From Caccovivens sp964594865 (GTDB lineage: Bacteria; Bacillota; Clostridia; Christensenellales; UBA1242), in the NCBI GenBank assembly GCA_964594865.1, contig CAZQMZ010000006.1, forward strand, positions 1 to 46,704: 46,704 bases of DNA. The letters run 5' to 3'. A model generated the notes under the pieces. The model was not told where the DNA came from. It worked only from the letters and a program-made list of their open reading frames with translations, and ran no database searches. Within the stretch, counting starts at the first letter, position 1; each line of letters opens with the position of its first letter. Positions 21,588 through 31,112 of this stretch are shown piece after piece. The translations under genes were made by a program, and so were the position numbers.

Positions 21588-22520
21588 ATGTTTGAACAGT
21601 TTGAAAAAGTGGAAAATGCTGACTTAAAACAGTTCTCTACAATGCGCACTGGTGGGCGTGCAAAGGTGATTGTTTTTCCAAAAAACATCAATGAAATCAA
21701 AAAAATATTGAAAATTTGCCAAAATAATCAACAAAAATTGCTTATTTTGGGAAATGGAAGCAATATCCTTTTTGATGATGACGGCTTTGATGGGGTTATC
21801 ATTTCACTCAAACATTTCAATGATATCAAAATTTTGCATAACAGAAAAATTGAAGAAGAATTTTTGTTTGATAAAAAATATGAAAAAAGATTAAAAAAAA
21901 CGATTGTTGAAGTTGGTGCGGGAATAAATTTGTTTCAACTTAATCAAAAAATGGCAGAATTGGGTTTTTCAGGACTTGAATGGTCTTATGGCATTCCTGC
22001 AACTTTGGGCGGATTTTTGGTGATGAATGGTGGTGCATTTGGGCATGAAATCGGTGAATTTGTCAAAGAAGTTAAAGTTTTGGAAAATGGCAAAGTGAGA
22101 TGGCTGAAAAAAACAGAAATTGAATTTTCTTATCGTCATTCAAATTTGCAAAAAAATGTCATTTTGGGTGCAAAATTGCAACTTTTTTGTGAAAAAACTG
22201 AAAAAATACTGCAAAAAATGGATTTTTTTCTCAAAGAAAAACAAAAAACGCAACCTTGCGAATTTCCGTCGCTTGGAAGTGTTTTCAAGAGAATTGAAGG
22301 AGAAAAAACCATTTTTCCTGCAAAATTTATTGACAACAATGGGTTTAAAGGTGTTAGAATTAATGGAGCAGAGGTTTCCACAAAGCATGCAGGGTTCATT
22401 ATCAACAGAGGTGAAGCAACAAGTGCTGATGTCCTTGCGTTGATTGAAATGCTTGAAAAGGAATTTCGCGAACAAGGCTTAAATGTGGAACGAGAAATCA
22501 TTGTCATCAAAAACGATTGA
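21588..22520 (+). CDS. murB: UDP-N-acetylenolpyruvoylglucosamine reductase
   Basis: 310 aa FAD enzyme that makes UDP-N-acetylmuramic acid for peptidoglycan. FAD-domain motifs: FSTMRTGGRAKVIVFP, LLILGNGSNILFDDDGFDGV, and GLEWSYGIPATLGGFLVMNG GAFGHEIGE. Catalytic region: FSYRHSNL and PSLGSVFKR (Ser acid). It has no clear ribosome binding site; a TATAAA-like -10 ends 5 bases before the ATG, so a very short leader is possible. The dCMP deaminase gene follows 17 bases later. Confidence 0.95.
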   Translation: MFEQFEKVENADLKQFSTMRTGGRAKVIVFPKNINEIKKILKICQNNQQKLLILGNGSNILFDDDGFDGVIISLKHFNDIKILHNRKIEEEFLFDKKYEKRLKKTIVEVGAGINLFQLNQKMAELGFSGLEWSYGIPATLGGFLVMNGGAFGHEIGEFVKEVKVLENGKVRWLKKTEIEFSYRHSNLQKNVILGAKLQLFCEKTEKILQKMDFFLKEKQKTQPCEFPSLGSVFKRIEGEKTIFPAKFIDNNGFKGVRINGAEVSTKHAGFIINRGEATSADVLALIEMLEKEFREQGLNVEREIIVIKND

Positions 22521-22537
22521 TTTTTAAGGAGAGAAGA

Positions 22538-22987
22538 ATGAATAAGTGGAACAAAAGATTTATGGAATTGACAGAACATATTGCAACTTGGTCAAGCTGT
22601 TTAAGACGCCAAGTGGGTGCTGTGATTGTCAAAGAGAAAAGGATTATGACAACGGGCTATAACGGTGCGCCGGCGGGTGTGAACACATGCGTGGAGCGCG
22701 GAGAGTGTTTGCGAGAAAAGTTGAACATTCCAAGCGGAACTCATGCTGAAACTTGCTATGCTGCTCATGCCGAGCAAAATGCCATAATTCAAGCGGCGCG
22801 CGAAGGGATTTCGCTGAAAGGATGCGTGCTGTATTGCACTCATCAACCATGCGTGGTGTGTGCGAAGATGATCATCAACGCGGGCATCAAGGAAGTGATT
22901 TATAAAGAAGGTTATCCAGACGAATTTTCGATGAAAATTTTGAACGAAGCGGGTGTCAAACTGACAAAATTCAGTGAATTTGAATAA
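22538..22987 (+). CDS. dCMP deaminase (ComEB family)
   Basis: 149 aa. Zinc-dependent cytidine/deoxycytidylate deaminase, giving dUMP for thymidylate synthesis. Catalytic motifs: HAEQNAI (His and proton-shuttling Glu) near residues 77-83 and PCVVCAKMI (two Cys ligands) near 107-115; RRQVGAVIVKEKRIMTTGYN GAPAGVN is typical. ATG 22538 follows aaggagag; the longer in-frame start overlaps that site. Probably co-transcribed with murB. Confidence 0.9.
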   Translation: MNKWNKRFMELTEHIATWSSCLRRQVGAVIVKEKRIMTTGYNGAPAGVNTCVERGECLREKLNIPSGTHAETCYAAHAEQNAIIQAAREGISLKGCVLYCTHQPCVVCAKMIINAGIKEVIYKEGYPDEFSMKILNEAGVKLTKFSEFE

Positions 22988-23020
22988 TTAACAAAATTTT
23001 GGTATTATTCCGCTAGATTC

Positions 23021-23049
23021 TTGTAAAAAATTTAAAAAACTGCTACAAT
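23021..23049 (+). promoter_or_regulatory. Promoter of the PHP-whiA-dnaE-pfk group
   Basis: TTGTAA (23021-23026), 17-base spacer, TACAAT (23044-23049), followed by gtaggag and the ATG at 23068. Confidence 0.65.
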
Positions 23050-23067
23050 AAGTGTAGGAGTTTTTTT

Positions 23068-23838
23068 ATGTTGTTATACGGAGATTATCACACACACACA
23101 ATTTATTCTCGTTTCAATCATGGCAAGGGCACCGTTTTGGAAAATGCTTCGGTGGCGGCAGATAAAGGATTGAAACAGATTGCCATAACTGACCATGGCT
23201 TCAATCACGAATTTTTTGGCATTAAACGTCGACAAATTCCAGAGCTTCACGAGGATATCATGAACGCAAAGGAAATCACCGGTGTGGACATACTTTTGGG
23301 CGTGGAAGCCAATCTCATTTCTCTCAATGGAGAAGTGGATATTCGTGAAGAGGACTATGAATTTTTGGACATTTTTCTTATGGGATATCACAAATGTGTG
23401 CACACAAATTCTTTCAAAGACAAGATGCTTTTGTGCATGTCAAACAATTTTGCATTTAAGCCAAGCAAAGAGCGAATCAATCGAAACACCGCAGCGATTT
23501 TGAAAGCGTTGGACAAATATCCAATTGACGTCATCACACATCTCAACTATGGCTTTCAAACGGACACCATTGCGGTGGCAAAAATGGCAAAACAAAAGGG
23601 TGTTTATGTGGAGCTGAACGGCAAACGTATCAACTTCACAGATGAAGAAATTGAAATTATGGTCAGCGAAGGCGTGAAGTTTATTGTCAATTCGGACGCA
23701 CACACTCCTGATCGCGTTGGTGAAGTGAACAAAGGCATGAATTTGATCTATAAGCACAACATCCCACTTTCGCAGGTGGTGAACGTTGATAAAATTCCAA
23801 AATTTCATAAAAACAAGTCGAATTCGCAAAGAATATAA
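23068..23838 (+). CDS. PHP-domain phosphoesterase
   Basis: 256 aa. Polymerase-and-histidinol-phosphatase fold. Metal ligands: HTH near residues 8-10 (GDYHTHTIYSRFNHGKG), ITDHGFNH near 40-47, GVEANL near 73-78, YHKC near 112, ITHLNYG near 153 and NSDAHTPDRVG near 213-223. Related proteins include YcdX-type phosphatases and histidinol-phosphatase; there are no histidine genes nearby, so a general phosphatase is more likely. It is 9 bases from whiA and shares its transcript. The usual whiA neighbours rapZ and yvcK are not here. Confidence 0.88.
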   Translation: MLLYGDYHTHTIYSRFNHGKGTVLENASVAADKGLKQIAITDHGFNHEFFGIKRRQIPELHEDIMNAKEITGVDILLGVEANLISLNGEVDIREEDYEFLDIFLMGYHKCVHTNSFKDKMLLCMSNNFAFKPSKERINRNTAAILKALDKYPIDVITHLNYGFQTDTIAVAKMAKQKGVYVELNGKRINFTDEEIEIMVSEGVKFIVNSDAHTPDRVGEVNKGMNLIYKHNIPLSQVVNVDKIPKFHKNKSNSQRI

Positions 23839-23847
23839 AGGGCTGAA

Positions 23848-24813
23848 ATGAGTTTTTCAAGAGATACAAAAATGGAACTTCTGACACAAGAGATTGATGA
23901 CGACATAAATGCTTTGGCATTTTTGTCAGGACTTTTTCATTCCGCTGGACAAATTCAAAAAATTGGAAACAAGATTTATGTTAAAATTGTTTCCGATGTT
24001 GAAAATTTGTTCTCATATTTGCAGAAATTGATAAAAAAATTTTATGGTGATGAAGTTGTTCCTGAAATTTCTGACAACTATAACATAAACAAAAATACAT
24101 ATTTTGAAATCTCTTTTGAAATTGACAAATTCAAACGATTGCTTTTAGATGCAGGGGTGATTGATCTTGATGAAAGCGGAATGACTTTCAAACTTGAAAT
24201 TGACAAAAATCTTCTTTTGGAAGATGAAAATCGACGAAATTTCATCAAGGGAGTGTATATTGGTTGTTCGACATCCAGCATAAAACTTTCGCAAGACACT
24301 TCGCAAAGCTGTGGATCGGGATATCATCTTGAATTTGTTTCGCAAAGTCACCAATTTTTGACCGATTTTTCACATATTTTGGCAGAATATTCCATAATCG
24401 GCAAAATTTTTGAGCGTAAAAATTCTTTTGTGCTCTACATCAAAGATGCTCAAACAATTCAGGACCTTTTGGCGGTTATGGGGGCAAATAATGCCGTGTT
24501 GACACTTTCAAACGAAATTGTCACTCGCGAACTTCGCAACAAAGTCAACCGTCAAGTGAATTGCATAAATGCCAACATAAACAAAACTGTGGAAGCAAGT
24601 TTGAAACAAATCAACGCCATAAAAATCATCGAAAGCACCATAGGACTGGAAAGTTTGTCGGAAGATTTGCAAGAAGTTGCGGTTTTGCGACTTGCAAATC
24701 CGGAAGAGAGTTTGGATGAGCTTTTACGTCTTTCGACAATCAAACTGACACGTTCTGGCCTGAACCACAGATTGAGAAAATTGATTAAAATCGCTGAAAA
24801 CTTGGAGGAATAG
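23848..24813 (+). CDS. whiA: Cell division/sporulation regulator WhiA
   Basis: 321 aa. WhiA has a degenerate LAGLIDADG homing-endonuclease fold and a C-terminal helix-turn-helix; it influences cell division and, in Streptomyces, sporulation. Seen here: SFSRDTKMEL start, LAFLSGLFHSAGQ, GVYIGCSTSSIKL with YHLEF, and the C-terminal SGLNHRLRKLIKIAE. The ribosome binding site is weak (agggctga). The stop is directly followed by the dnaE ATG, so translation of dnaE likely depends on it. Confidence 0.95.
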   Translation: MSFSRDTKMELLTQEIDDDINALAFLSGLFHSAGQIQKIGNKIYVKIVSDVENLFSYLQKLIKKFYGDEVVPEISDNYNINKNTYFEISFEIDKFKRLLLDAGVIDLDESGMTFKLEIDKNLLLEDENRRNFIKGVYIGCSTSSIKLSQDTSQSCGSGYHLEFVSQSHQFLTDFSHILAEYSIIGKIFERKNSFVLYIKDAQTIQDLLAVMGANNAVLTLSNEIVTRELRNKVNRQVNCINANINKTVEASLKQINAIKIIESTIGLESLSEDLQEVAVLRLANPEESLDELLRLSTIKLTRSGLNHRLRKLIKIAENLEE

Positions 24814-27800
24814 ATGAAAGATTTTGTCCACTTACACGTTCACACTGAATATTCACTTTTGGACGGAATTGCGCGCATAGGAAAATTGGTGAAGATGACC
24901 AAAGAGCGTGGTTGCAGTGCTGTTGCAATCACTGATCATGGAAATATGTATGGAGCGTTGCAGTTCTATGAAGAATGCATAAAGGCCAACATCAAGCCAA
25001 TCTTGGGCTGTGAATTTTATATTTGCAACAATCTACATCACAAACAGGGGAAGGCAGACATCGGGCACATCATTCTTTTGGCGAAGAACAATGAAGGATA
25101 TGCCAACTTGATGAAACTTAATGAAATTGCCTATTGCGATGGATTCTATTATAAGCCAAGAATTGATTATGACACACTTGAAAAGCATTCCAAAGGTGTG
25201 ATTTGTCTTTCTGCCTGCCTTGCTGGACATATTCCAAGCGCCATTATTCAAAGACGTTTTGACGAAGCGGATGCTTTGGCACTTCGCTTGAAAAATATGT
25301 TTGACGAAGGTGATTTTTATCTTGAAGTGCAAAATCATGGAATTCCTGAACAAAAAATTGTCAACCAATATTTGGCAGAAATGTCAAAGAAACTTAACAT
25401 AAAATTGGTGGCGACAAACGATGTGCACTATCTCAACAAAGAAGATTCCGAGCTTCAAGATGTTTTGATGTGCATTCAAATGGGGAAATATTTGGATGAC
25501 ACCGACCGTATGAAATTTTCTACCGAAGAGTTCTATCTCAAAACTTATGAAGAGATGGCTGAAGCTATGCAAGGATATGAAGAAGCTCTTGACACAACAC
25601 TGGAAATTGCCAACAAATGTAATGTAGTCATCAGGACAAAGTCGCTTGGCGAAGTGTATGGAGTGGACGAAAAATATAAACTTGCACACACTGAAAATCT
25701 TATTCCTGTCTATCGACCATCGACCGGTGAAGAACCATACGAGTTTTTGCGCAGAATTTCATACGAAGGGTTGCATAAAAAATATAAAGAAGTCACAAAA
25801 GATCTTATTGACAGACTTGAAATGGAACTTGAAATCATCCGCGAACAAGGGTTTGTGGAATACTTTTTGATTGTTTGGGATTATATCAATTATGCCGAAA
25901 GTCAAGGAATTCCTGTCGGACCAGGACGCGGAAGCGGTGCGGGCAGTTTGGTGGCATACACTTCCGGCATCACCAAGGTTGACCCTATGCGATATAATTT
26001 GTTCTTCGAGCGATTCATCAATCGAGAGCGTGTTTCTATGCCCGATTTCGACGTCGATTTTTGTAAAGACAGACGCGGAGAAGTGATTGAATATGTCAAA
26101 CGTCGATATGGCGAAGATCATGTTGCCGGCATTGGCACTTTTGGTTGTATGCAGGCAAAGAACGCTATTCGAGATGTTGCGAGAGTTTTGAGAACACCAA
26201 TTCCAGATGTGATGCGAATCACAAAACTCATTCCAAACAAACTTCCTGACGGAATAAAGAAACCACCTGTTTTGAAGTATTATTTTGGAACAACTGGAAA
26301 GGAAGAGGACAGGAAGTTTATCATTCCAGAACTTCGTGAGATTTACGATAATGATGAACATATCAAAAAAATTATTGACATTGCCATAAAACTCGAAGGT
26401 GTGCCAAGGAATGTTTCGCAACATGCATGCGGAGTCTTGATTGCACCAGAGACTGTTTCAAATTATGTGCCGGTTGCAAAGACGGACAGTGAACGCGTGA
26501 CACAATACAGTATGATTGAACTTGAGCATTTGGGTCTTCTCAAAATGGACTTTTTGGGGCTTGTGACACTGACAGATATCAAGAAAGCGTGTGACTATAT
26601 CTATGAAAATTATGGCAAAAAAGTTGATTTCTATGACATGGAATATGATGATGAAAATGTATATAATCTCATTTCCAGTGGACAGACGGATGCGGTGTTC
26701 CAACTTGAAAGTGCTGGAATGAAGAAGTTCATGAAAGAATTGAAACCAAACTGTTTGGAAGACATCATCGCTGGAATTTCGCTCTATCGTCCGGGGCCAA
26801 TGGACTCCATTCCAAAATTTGTTCAATACAAACAAGATCCTTCCAAAGTCACATATGATGATCCGTGCCTTGAAGATATTTTGGATGTCACATATGGATG
26901 TATTGTATATCAAGAACAGGTTATGAAAATCGTGCAGGTGATGGCGGGATATAGTCTTGGACAGGCCGACAACATTCGACGTATCATGGGCAAAAAGCAG
27001 GTGGACAAGATTGATCAAGAGCGAGAAAAATTTGTCAATGGTTGGACGGATCCGGAAGGAAAGAAAAGCATTCCAGGGGCAGTCAAACTTGGTCACGACA
27101 GAGCAGTTGCAGAACATATCTTTGACGAGATGAAGGAATTTGCGAAATATGCTTTCAACAAGTCGCATGCCGCGGCATATGCATATATCGCCTATCAAAC
27201 CGCATATTTGAAATGCTATTACGAAAAAGAATTAGTGACCGCAGTGCTAAACAACCGCATCACAAGCGCTGATGAAGTCAGAAAGTATATCACTCTTGCG
27301 CGAAACGAGGGGCTGGAAGTTTTGCCACCTGACATCAATAAATCGGAGACATATTTTCGTGTTGAAGGCAACGCCATTCGTTTTGGACTTGGTGGGTTGA
27401 AACATGTGGGCATTGGCGTCACTGATTTGATTGTGAAAGATCGTGTTGAAAATGGAGAGTTCAAAAGCTTTGAGGACTTCATAACCAGAGCGGTTGCCAT
27501 TGGCGGGGTGAATAAAAAGTGTATTGAATGTTTGATTTTGACAGGAGCTTTTGATTGCTTCGGCAAGTTCCGTTCGCAATATATGGCAGTGTATGAAAAT
27601 CTAGTGGACAGAGCTCAGAAAGACAAAAAGAGCAGTTCTTATGGGCAAATTTCATTTTTTGGTGAAATGAATCTTGAAGATTCGATTGACTATCCAAACA
27701 TCAAAGAGTTCAACAAAAAGACTTTCTTGAAATATGAGCGCGAAATTATGGGTGTTTATATGTCAGGGCATCCACTTCAAGATTATGTGAAAAAATATAA

Positions 27801-28401
27801 AGATTTCAATCTTACTTCTGATATGTTGGTGAGCGAAGAACCTGAACTTTTAGAAGATGTCGATGAAAGCGATGAAATCAATGAGCAAAGCTTCAATTTT
27901 GAAGATGGGCAACCAATCATTTGTGGCGGAATCATAACCGAAGTCAGTCGAAAACGCTCAAAAAATGGTAAAGAGATGTGTTATTTGAAATTGGAAGATT
28001 TGAAAGGCATATTGGAAATCACATTGTTTTCAAACGCATATTCAAGATATTATAGCCTTTTGGAAGAGGACAATTTTGTGACAATCAAAGGGAAAATAAA
28101 TTTGCGTGATGGAATGGCACCTTCGGTGATTGGAGAAGTTGTTATCTTGTGGAGAGATGAGGAAGAGTCTTCAATCGAAAAGAAAAAAGACCGTTTATGT
28201 CTCAAATTTGACACAAAAAATCCGGATATATATTCCAAAGTGAAGAAGACAATCTCTTCATATCCCGGAGAAACACAGGTGGTCATCAAGTGTTCGTCGA
28301 GTGAAAAAGTTTTTGTCTTTCAGCAAAAAGTCAAAGTGAATAATTATCTCATAAATGAACTTTCCGGCATAATTGGAAGTGAAAACATTGTGTCACAGTG
28401 A
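24814..28401 (+). CDS. dnaE: DNA polymerase III alpha subunit
   Basis: 1195 aa. PHP domain at 1-270 (FVHLHVHTEYSLLDGIARIG and ITDHGNMYG). Palm with catalytic PDFDVDFCKDRRGEVIEYVK near residues 405-424 (two Asp) and a third Asp further on; fingers with GPGRGSGAGSLVAY; helix-hairpin-helix region near 850-880; OB fold near 1030-1110 (PIICGGIITEVSRKRSKNGK). This is the DnaE (not PolC) type. No intein or frameshift is visible. The gene starts on the base after the whiA stop with ggagg inside whiA. Confidence 0.97.
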   Translation: MKDFVHLHVHTEYSLLDGIARIGKLVKMTKERGCSAVAITDHGNMYGALQFYEECIKANIKPILGCEFYICNNLHHKQGKADIGHIILLAKNNEGYANLMKLNEIAYCDGFYYKPRIDYDTLEKHSKGVICLSACLAGHIPSAIIQRRFDEADALALRLKNMFDEGDFYLEVQNHGIPEQKIVNQYLAEMSKKLNIKLVATNDVHYLNKEDSELQDVLMCIQMGKYLDDTDRMKFSTEEFYLKTYEEMAEAMQGYEEALDTTLEIANKCNVVIRTKSLGEVYGVDEKYKLAHTENLIPVYRPSTGEEPYEFLRRISYEGLHKKYKEVTKDLIDRLEMELEIIREQGFVEYFLIVWDYINYAESQGIPVGPGRGSGAGSLVAYTSGITKVDPMRYNLFFERFINRERVSMPDFDVDFCKDRRGEVIEYVKRRYGEDHVAGIGTFGCMQAKNAIRDVARVLRTPIPDVMRITKLIPNKLPDGIKKPPVLKYYFGTTGKEEDRKFIIPELREIYDNDEHIKKIIDIAIKLEGVPRNVSQHACGVLIAPETVSNYVPVAKTDSERVTQYSMIELEHLGLLKMDFLGLVTLTDIKKACDYIYENYGKKVDFYDMEYDDENVYNLISSGQTDAVFQLESAGMKKFMKELKPNCLEDIIAGISLYRPGPMDSIPKFVQYKQDPSKVTYDDPCLEDILDVTYGCIVYQEQVMKIVQVMAGYSLGQADNIRRIMGKKQVDKIDQEREKFVNGWTDPEGKKSIPGAVKLGHDRAVAEHIFDEMKEFAKYAFNKSHAAAYAYIAYQTAYLKCYYEKELVTAVLNNRITSADEVRKYITLARNEGLEVLPPDINKSETYFRVEGNAIRFGLGGLKHVGIGVTDLIVKDRVENGEFKSFEDFITRAVAIGGVNKKCIECLILTGAFDCFGKFRSQYMAVYENLVDRAQKDKKSSSYGQISFFGEMNLEDSIDYPNIKEFNKKTFLKYEREIMGVYMSGHPLQDYVKKYKDFNLTSDMLVSEEPELLEDVDESDEINEQSFNFEDGQPIICGGIITEVSRKRSKNGKEMCYLKLEDLKGILEITLFSNAYSRYYSLLEEDNFVTIKGKINLRDGMAPSVIGEVVILWRDEEESSIEKKKDRLCLKFDTKNPDIYSKVKKTISSYPGETQVVIKCSSSEKVFVFQQKVKVNNYLINELSGIIGSENIVSQ

Positions 28402-28424
28402 CTGAATTTAAAAGGAGAAAGAAT

Positions 28425-29303
28425 ATGAAAATTTTGCTTTTGGCAAGTGGTGGCGATGCGCCGGGAACAAACAGATTTATTTGGGATATTTTTTCTGTTT
28501 TCAAAGATGATGTGTATTTTGCACAAAGGGGATTTGCTGGGCTTGTTGAAGACATGATTTTTCCGTTGTCCACAGTTGTCGACAGAAAACTTAAAAACAA
28601 AGCTGGAGCGGTTATCAAATCATCACGATATCCAAAATTTAAAGAAGAAATGTTTTTCAAAAAAGGAGTTGAAAACGCGAAGAATTTCGATGTCGTGGTT
28701 GTCTTGGGTGGAAATGGTTCACAAAAAGGTGCAAAAGCACTCTATGAAAATGGTATCAACACAATTTTTGTGCCAACAACAATCGATAATGATGTCGAGG
28801 ACAGTTTTTATAGCATAGGTTTTTCCACCGCTGTGAAAGAATGTGTCTATGCTGTTCAAAACGTCATGCCAAGCATTGAAACAATGGGCGATTCTTGTTT
28901 GTTTCAAGTTATGGGCAGACATTGCGACAAAATTGCAAATGCGGTTGGCGAGATTGTCGGAGCGGACTATGTTGTTTCAAACAAAGAAGATTTGGATTTT
29001 GAAAAAATCAAACAAATCATTTTGGACAAATATGTCAAATCGCAAAGCGCTTGCATAATTGTCAGAGAGAATATTGTGGAATTGGAAAAAATCATCAAAA
29101 AACTTGACGAGATGATTGGAATGCAAATTGTCAAAAAACATATTGTTGGTCGAACACAACGAGGAGGAGCTCCAACCAAAGAAGAACTCTCTTTTGCAAA
29201 ACAATTTGCCAAACAGACAACGCGTTGCATATTGAACAAAGATTTCGGTGCTTGCATTTTGGTTGATGAAAATAATAAAATTTTCGTAAAAAATTTTTGG
29301 TAA
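28425..29303 (+). CDS. 6-phosphofructokinase family protein, divergent
   Basis: 292 aa, shorter than the usual 320. Family motifs: GGDAPGTN (residues 9-16), catalytic TIDND (about 118-122), MGRHCDKIA (about 165-173) and GRTQRGGAPT (about 241-250). Two motifs are altered: GGDGS, whose Asp binds Mg, reads GGNGS, and the Gly before TIDND is Thr (PTTIDND). The Gly next to GGN suggests ATP rather than pyrophosphate use. Glycolytic kinase activity is likely but not certain. ATG 28425 follows aaaggag; terminator at 29322-29352. Confidence 0.85.
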   Translation: MKILLLASGGDAPGTNRFIWDIFSVFKDDVYFAQRGFAGLVEDMIFPLSTVVDRKLKNKAGAVIKSSRYPKFKEEMFFKKGVENAKNFDVVVVLGGNGSQKGAKALYENGINTIFVPTTIDNDVEDSFYSIGFSTAVKECVYAVQNVMPSIETMGDSCLFQVMGRHCDKIANAVGEIVGADYVVSNKEDLDFEKIKQIILDKYVKSQSACIIVRENIVELEKIIKKLDEMIGMQIVKKHIVGRTQRGGAPTKEELSFAKQFAKQTTRCILNKDFGACILVDENNKIFVKNFW

Positions 29304-29321
29304 AAAATAATAAAATTTGCA

Positions 29322-29352
29322 AAAAAAATAAGGTTTTTCCTTATTTTTTTTA
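29322..29352. terminator. Bidirectional terminator between pfk-like gene and SPOR-like gene
   Basis: AATAAGG / CCTTATT stem with a T5 loop, flanked by A- and T-runs on both sides, placed between two convergent genes. Confidence 0.8.
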
Positions 29353-29399
29353 ATTTTTTTTGTGATTTTTCTTTATTTTTTTCTATTTTTCATTCATTT

Positions 29400-30110
29400 T
29401 TATCCCAAAAGTATTTTACAATAGGTCAATTTAATTAATGAAGAAAATGTTTGATTTTCATTTTCAACATTTTCACTTATGAGATTGGACAACAATTCTT
29501 CAATATTTTCAAGATTATCAGCAATTTCAGTCAGCGCTTTGTCAGAAAAGAGCGTTTCAAAATTTGTCTTTGTTGAAACGAGTGAAGAATAAATTGTGTT
29601 GCATTCAAGTTTTGCTTTGATGGTGTCAAAAACTTCAGTGTCAAGACTTATTGCAATGTCATACAATTTTTTGTATATTTCAAAATTGGCGGTTATGCAG
29701 TCATTCAAGATGCTTTTTTCATCATTTGAAAAATCTCCTTCAATGTTGTAGGCTGGTGTTTCAATAGTCAAAATTTCACTTTCCACGTTTTGCAAAGAGA
29801 GATTGTTTCTGACAAGTTCGGCGTCAGATTTGTTTTGATATATGCTTGCCAAGAGATGATAAGTCCCATCAGTTTCATAAATATATCCAGCGCCATTTTC
29901 TGATTGCAACTGTGCTTTCAAGTTTTCAACTTCGTCTTTGTTTGTGCTTGAAAACAGAGAAATTGCATAGACAGTTTGAGAGTTAAAATTCACGGATGTC
30001 GTCGAAAACAAACCGGAAGAAATCAACATTGTTGAAAAAAGATATCCACATGAAATGCAAATGCAAAAGCCAATAAAAATAATTGAAAAGGAAAAGAAGC
30101 TCTTTTTCAT
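29400..30110 (-). CDS. Membrane-anchored SPOR-like protein
   Basis: 236 aa. An N-terminal membrane segment (FSFSIIFIGFCICISCGYLF, residues 6-25) is followed by an extracellular part. Residues 45-110 (TVYAISLFSSTNKDEVENLK ... LLASIYQNKSDAELVRNNL) look like a SPOR domain, which binds denuded peptidoglycan. The C-terminal 110 residues are helical and of unknown role. No ribosome binding site is seen; TATATA ends 6 bases before the ATG, so a leaderless mRNA is possible. Divergent from the patatin gene. Confidence 0.75.
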   Translation of the reverse strand: MKKSFFSFSIIFIGFCICISCGYLFSTMLISSGLFSTTSVNFNSQTVYAISLFSSTNKDEVENLKAQLQSENGAGYIYETDGTYHLLASIYQNKSDAELVRNNLSLQNVESEILTIETPAYNIEGDFSNDEKSILNDCITANFEIYKKLYDIAISLDTEVFDTIKAKLECNTIYSSLVSTKTNFETLFSDKALTEIADNLENIEELLSNLISENVENENQTFSSLIKLTYCKILLG

Positions 30111-30248
30111 GTTTTATATATATTGCAAAATCTCATCAAATATACTTTCAAATGCTTGGTGTGTTTTGGAAGAATTGACAAGTTTATCTTCAATTTTTCA
30201 AAAAAATGCTGAAAGTTTTTCTATTTACTTTTAAAATAAAAAAAATTT

Positions 30249-30257
30249 TGATATACT
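30249..30257 (+). promoter_or_regulatory. Extended -10 promoter, likely leaderless start of the patatin gene
   Basis: TGATATACT (TG, one base, TATACT at 30252-30257) with a weak -35. The predicted transcription start coincides with the ATG at 30264, and no ribosome binding site precedes that ATG. Confidence 0.5.
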
Positions 30258-30263
30258 TATCGC

Positions 30264-31112
30264 ATGAGAAACATTTTTAGATTTATGCGAAGACGTCCAA
30301 AAATCGGGCTCGCTTTTGGCGGTGGTGGAGCGCGAGGGATGTCTCATATCGGCGTCATCAAAGCCTTTGAAGAATTTGGTTTGGAATTTGATTATATTGC
30401 TGGCACAAGTGTTGGAAGCATCATTGGTGCGGCTTATGCAAGTGGTATGAAAAGCTCGGAGCTTTATGAAGTTGCCAAAAAATTGAAAACAAAAGACATT
30501 CGCACAAGCAAACTTTTTTTCGTTCCTTCAAAAACGGAAGGAATTGAGAATCTTATGATTGAAACGCTTGGCAACATCAATATTGAAGATCTTAAAAAAC
30601 CTTTTTCAGCTGTGGCGGTTGACATCAAAACCACAAAAGAAGTTTGCATCAGTCACGGCAATCTTTCGAAAGCGGTGGCGGGCAGTTGTTGTGTTCCGGG
30701 CATCTTCCAGCCGGTTGAATTTGCTGATAAACTTTTGTGTGATGGTGGGCTGCAAAACAACATTCCGGCAAACATTCCGCGATATTTTGGTTGTGATTAT
30801 GTCATTGCGGTCGATTGCAACAGCACACGCGTTTATGGCACTGAAAGCACAAAAGTTTTGGATGTTTTGAGTTGTGCTTTGCGCACACTTATGAAAAGCA
30901 ATTCCATCAAAGGCTATATGGTTGCCGATCTTACAATTGCAACTGACAACAAGCGTTTTAAATCAACAAAACTTGAGGGTATTGACGAAATGGTGGAGCA
31001 AGGATATCGCAACGCCATTGACATGATGCCACAAATTATGCAGATTTTTAAAGGAAAATTCCCAAAGAAAAGATTGAAAGATTTTGACAAAGATGACATG
31101 GAATTCATTTGA
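30264..31112 (+). CDS. Patatin-like phospholipase
   Basis: 282 aa, RssA/YqhO type. Oxyanion motif GGGGARG near residues 18-24, nucleophile GTSVG (Ser near 49) and catalytic Asp in LLCDGGLQNNIP near 158. Likely hydrolyses membrane phospholipid acyl esters; the true substrate is unknown. No signal peptide; basic N-terminus (RFMRRRP). Start 30264 lacks a ribosome binding site; a second in-frame ATG is at 30285. The stop overlaps the next ATG by one base, so both are in one transcript. Confidence 0.9.
   Translation: MRNIFRFMRRRPKIGLAFGGGGARGMSHIGVIKAFEEFGLEFDYIAGTSVGSIIGAAYASGMKSSELYEVAKKLKTKDIRTSKLFFVPSKTEGIENLMIETLGNINIEDLKKPFSAVAVDIKTTKEVCISHGNLSKAVAGSCCVPGIFQPVEFADKLLCDGGLQNNIPANIPRYFGCDYVIAVDCNSTRVYGTESTKVLDVLSCALRTLMKSNSIKGYMVADLTIATDNKRFKSTKLEGIDEMVEQGYRNAIDMMPQIMQIFKGKFPKKRLKDFDKDDMEFI

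Noticed and set aside
25759..27198. Long minus-strand frames inside dnaE (221 and 246 codons)
   Set aside because: Shadow frames from codon bias of dnaE; no ribosome binding sites and no recognisable domains.
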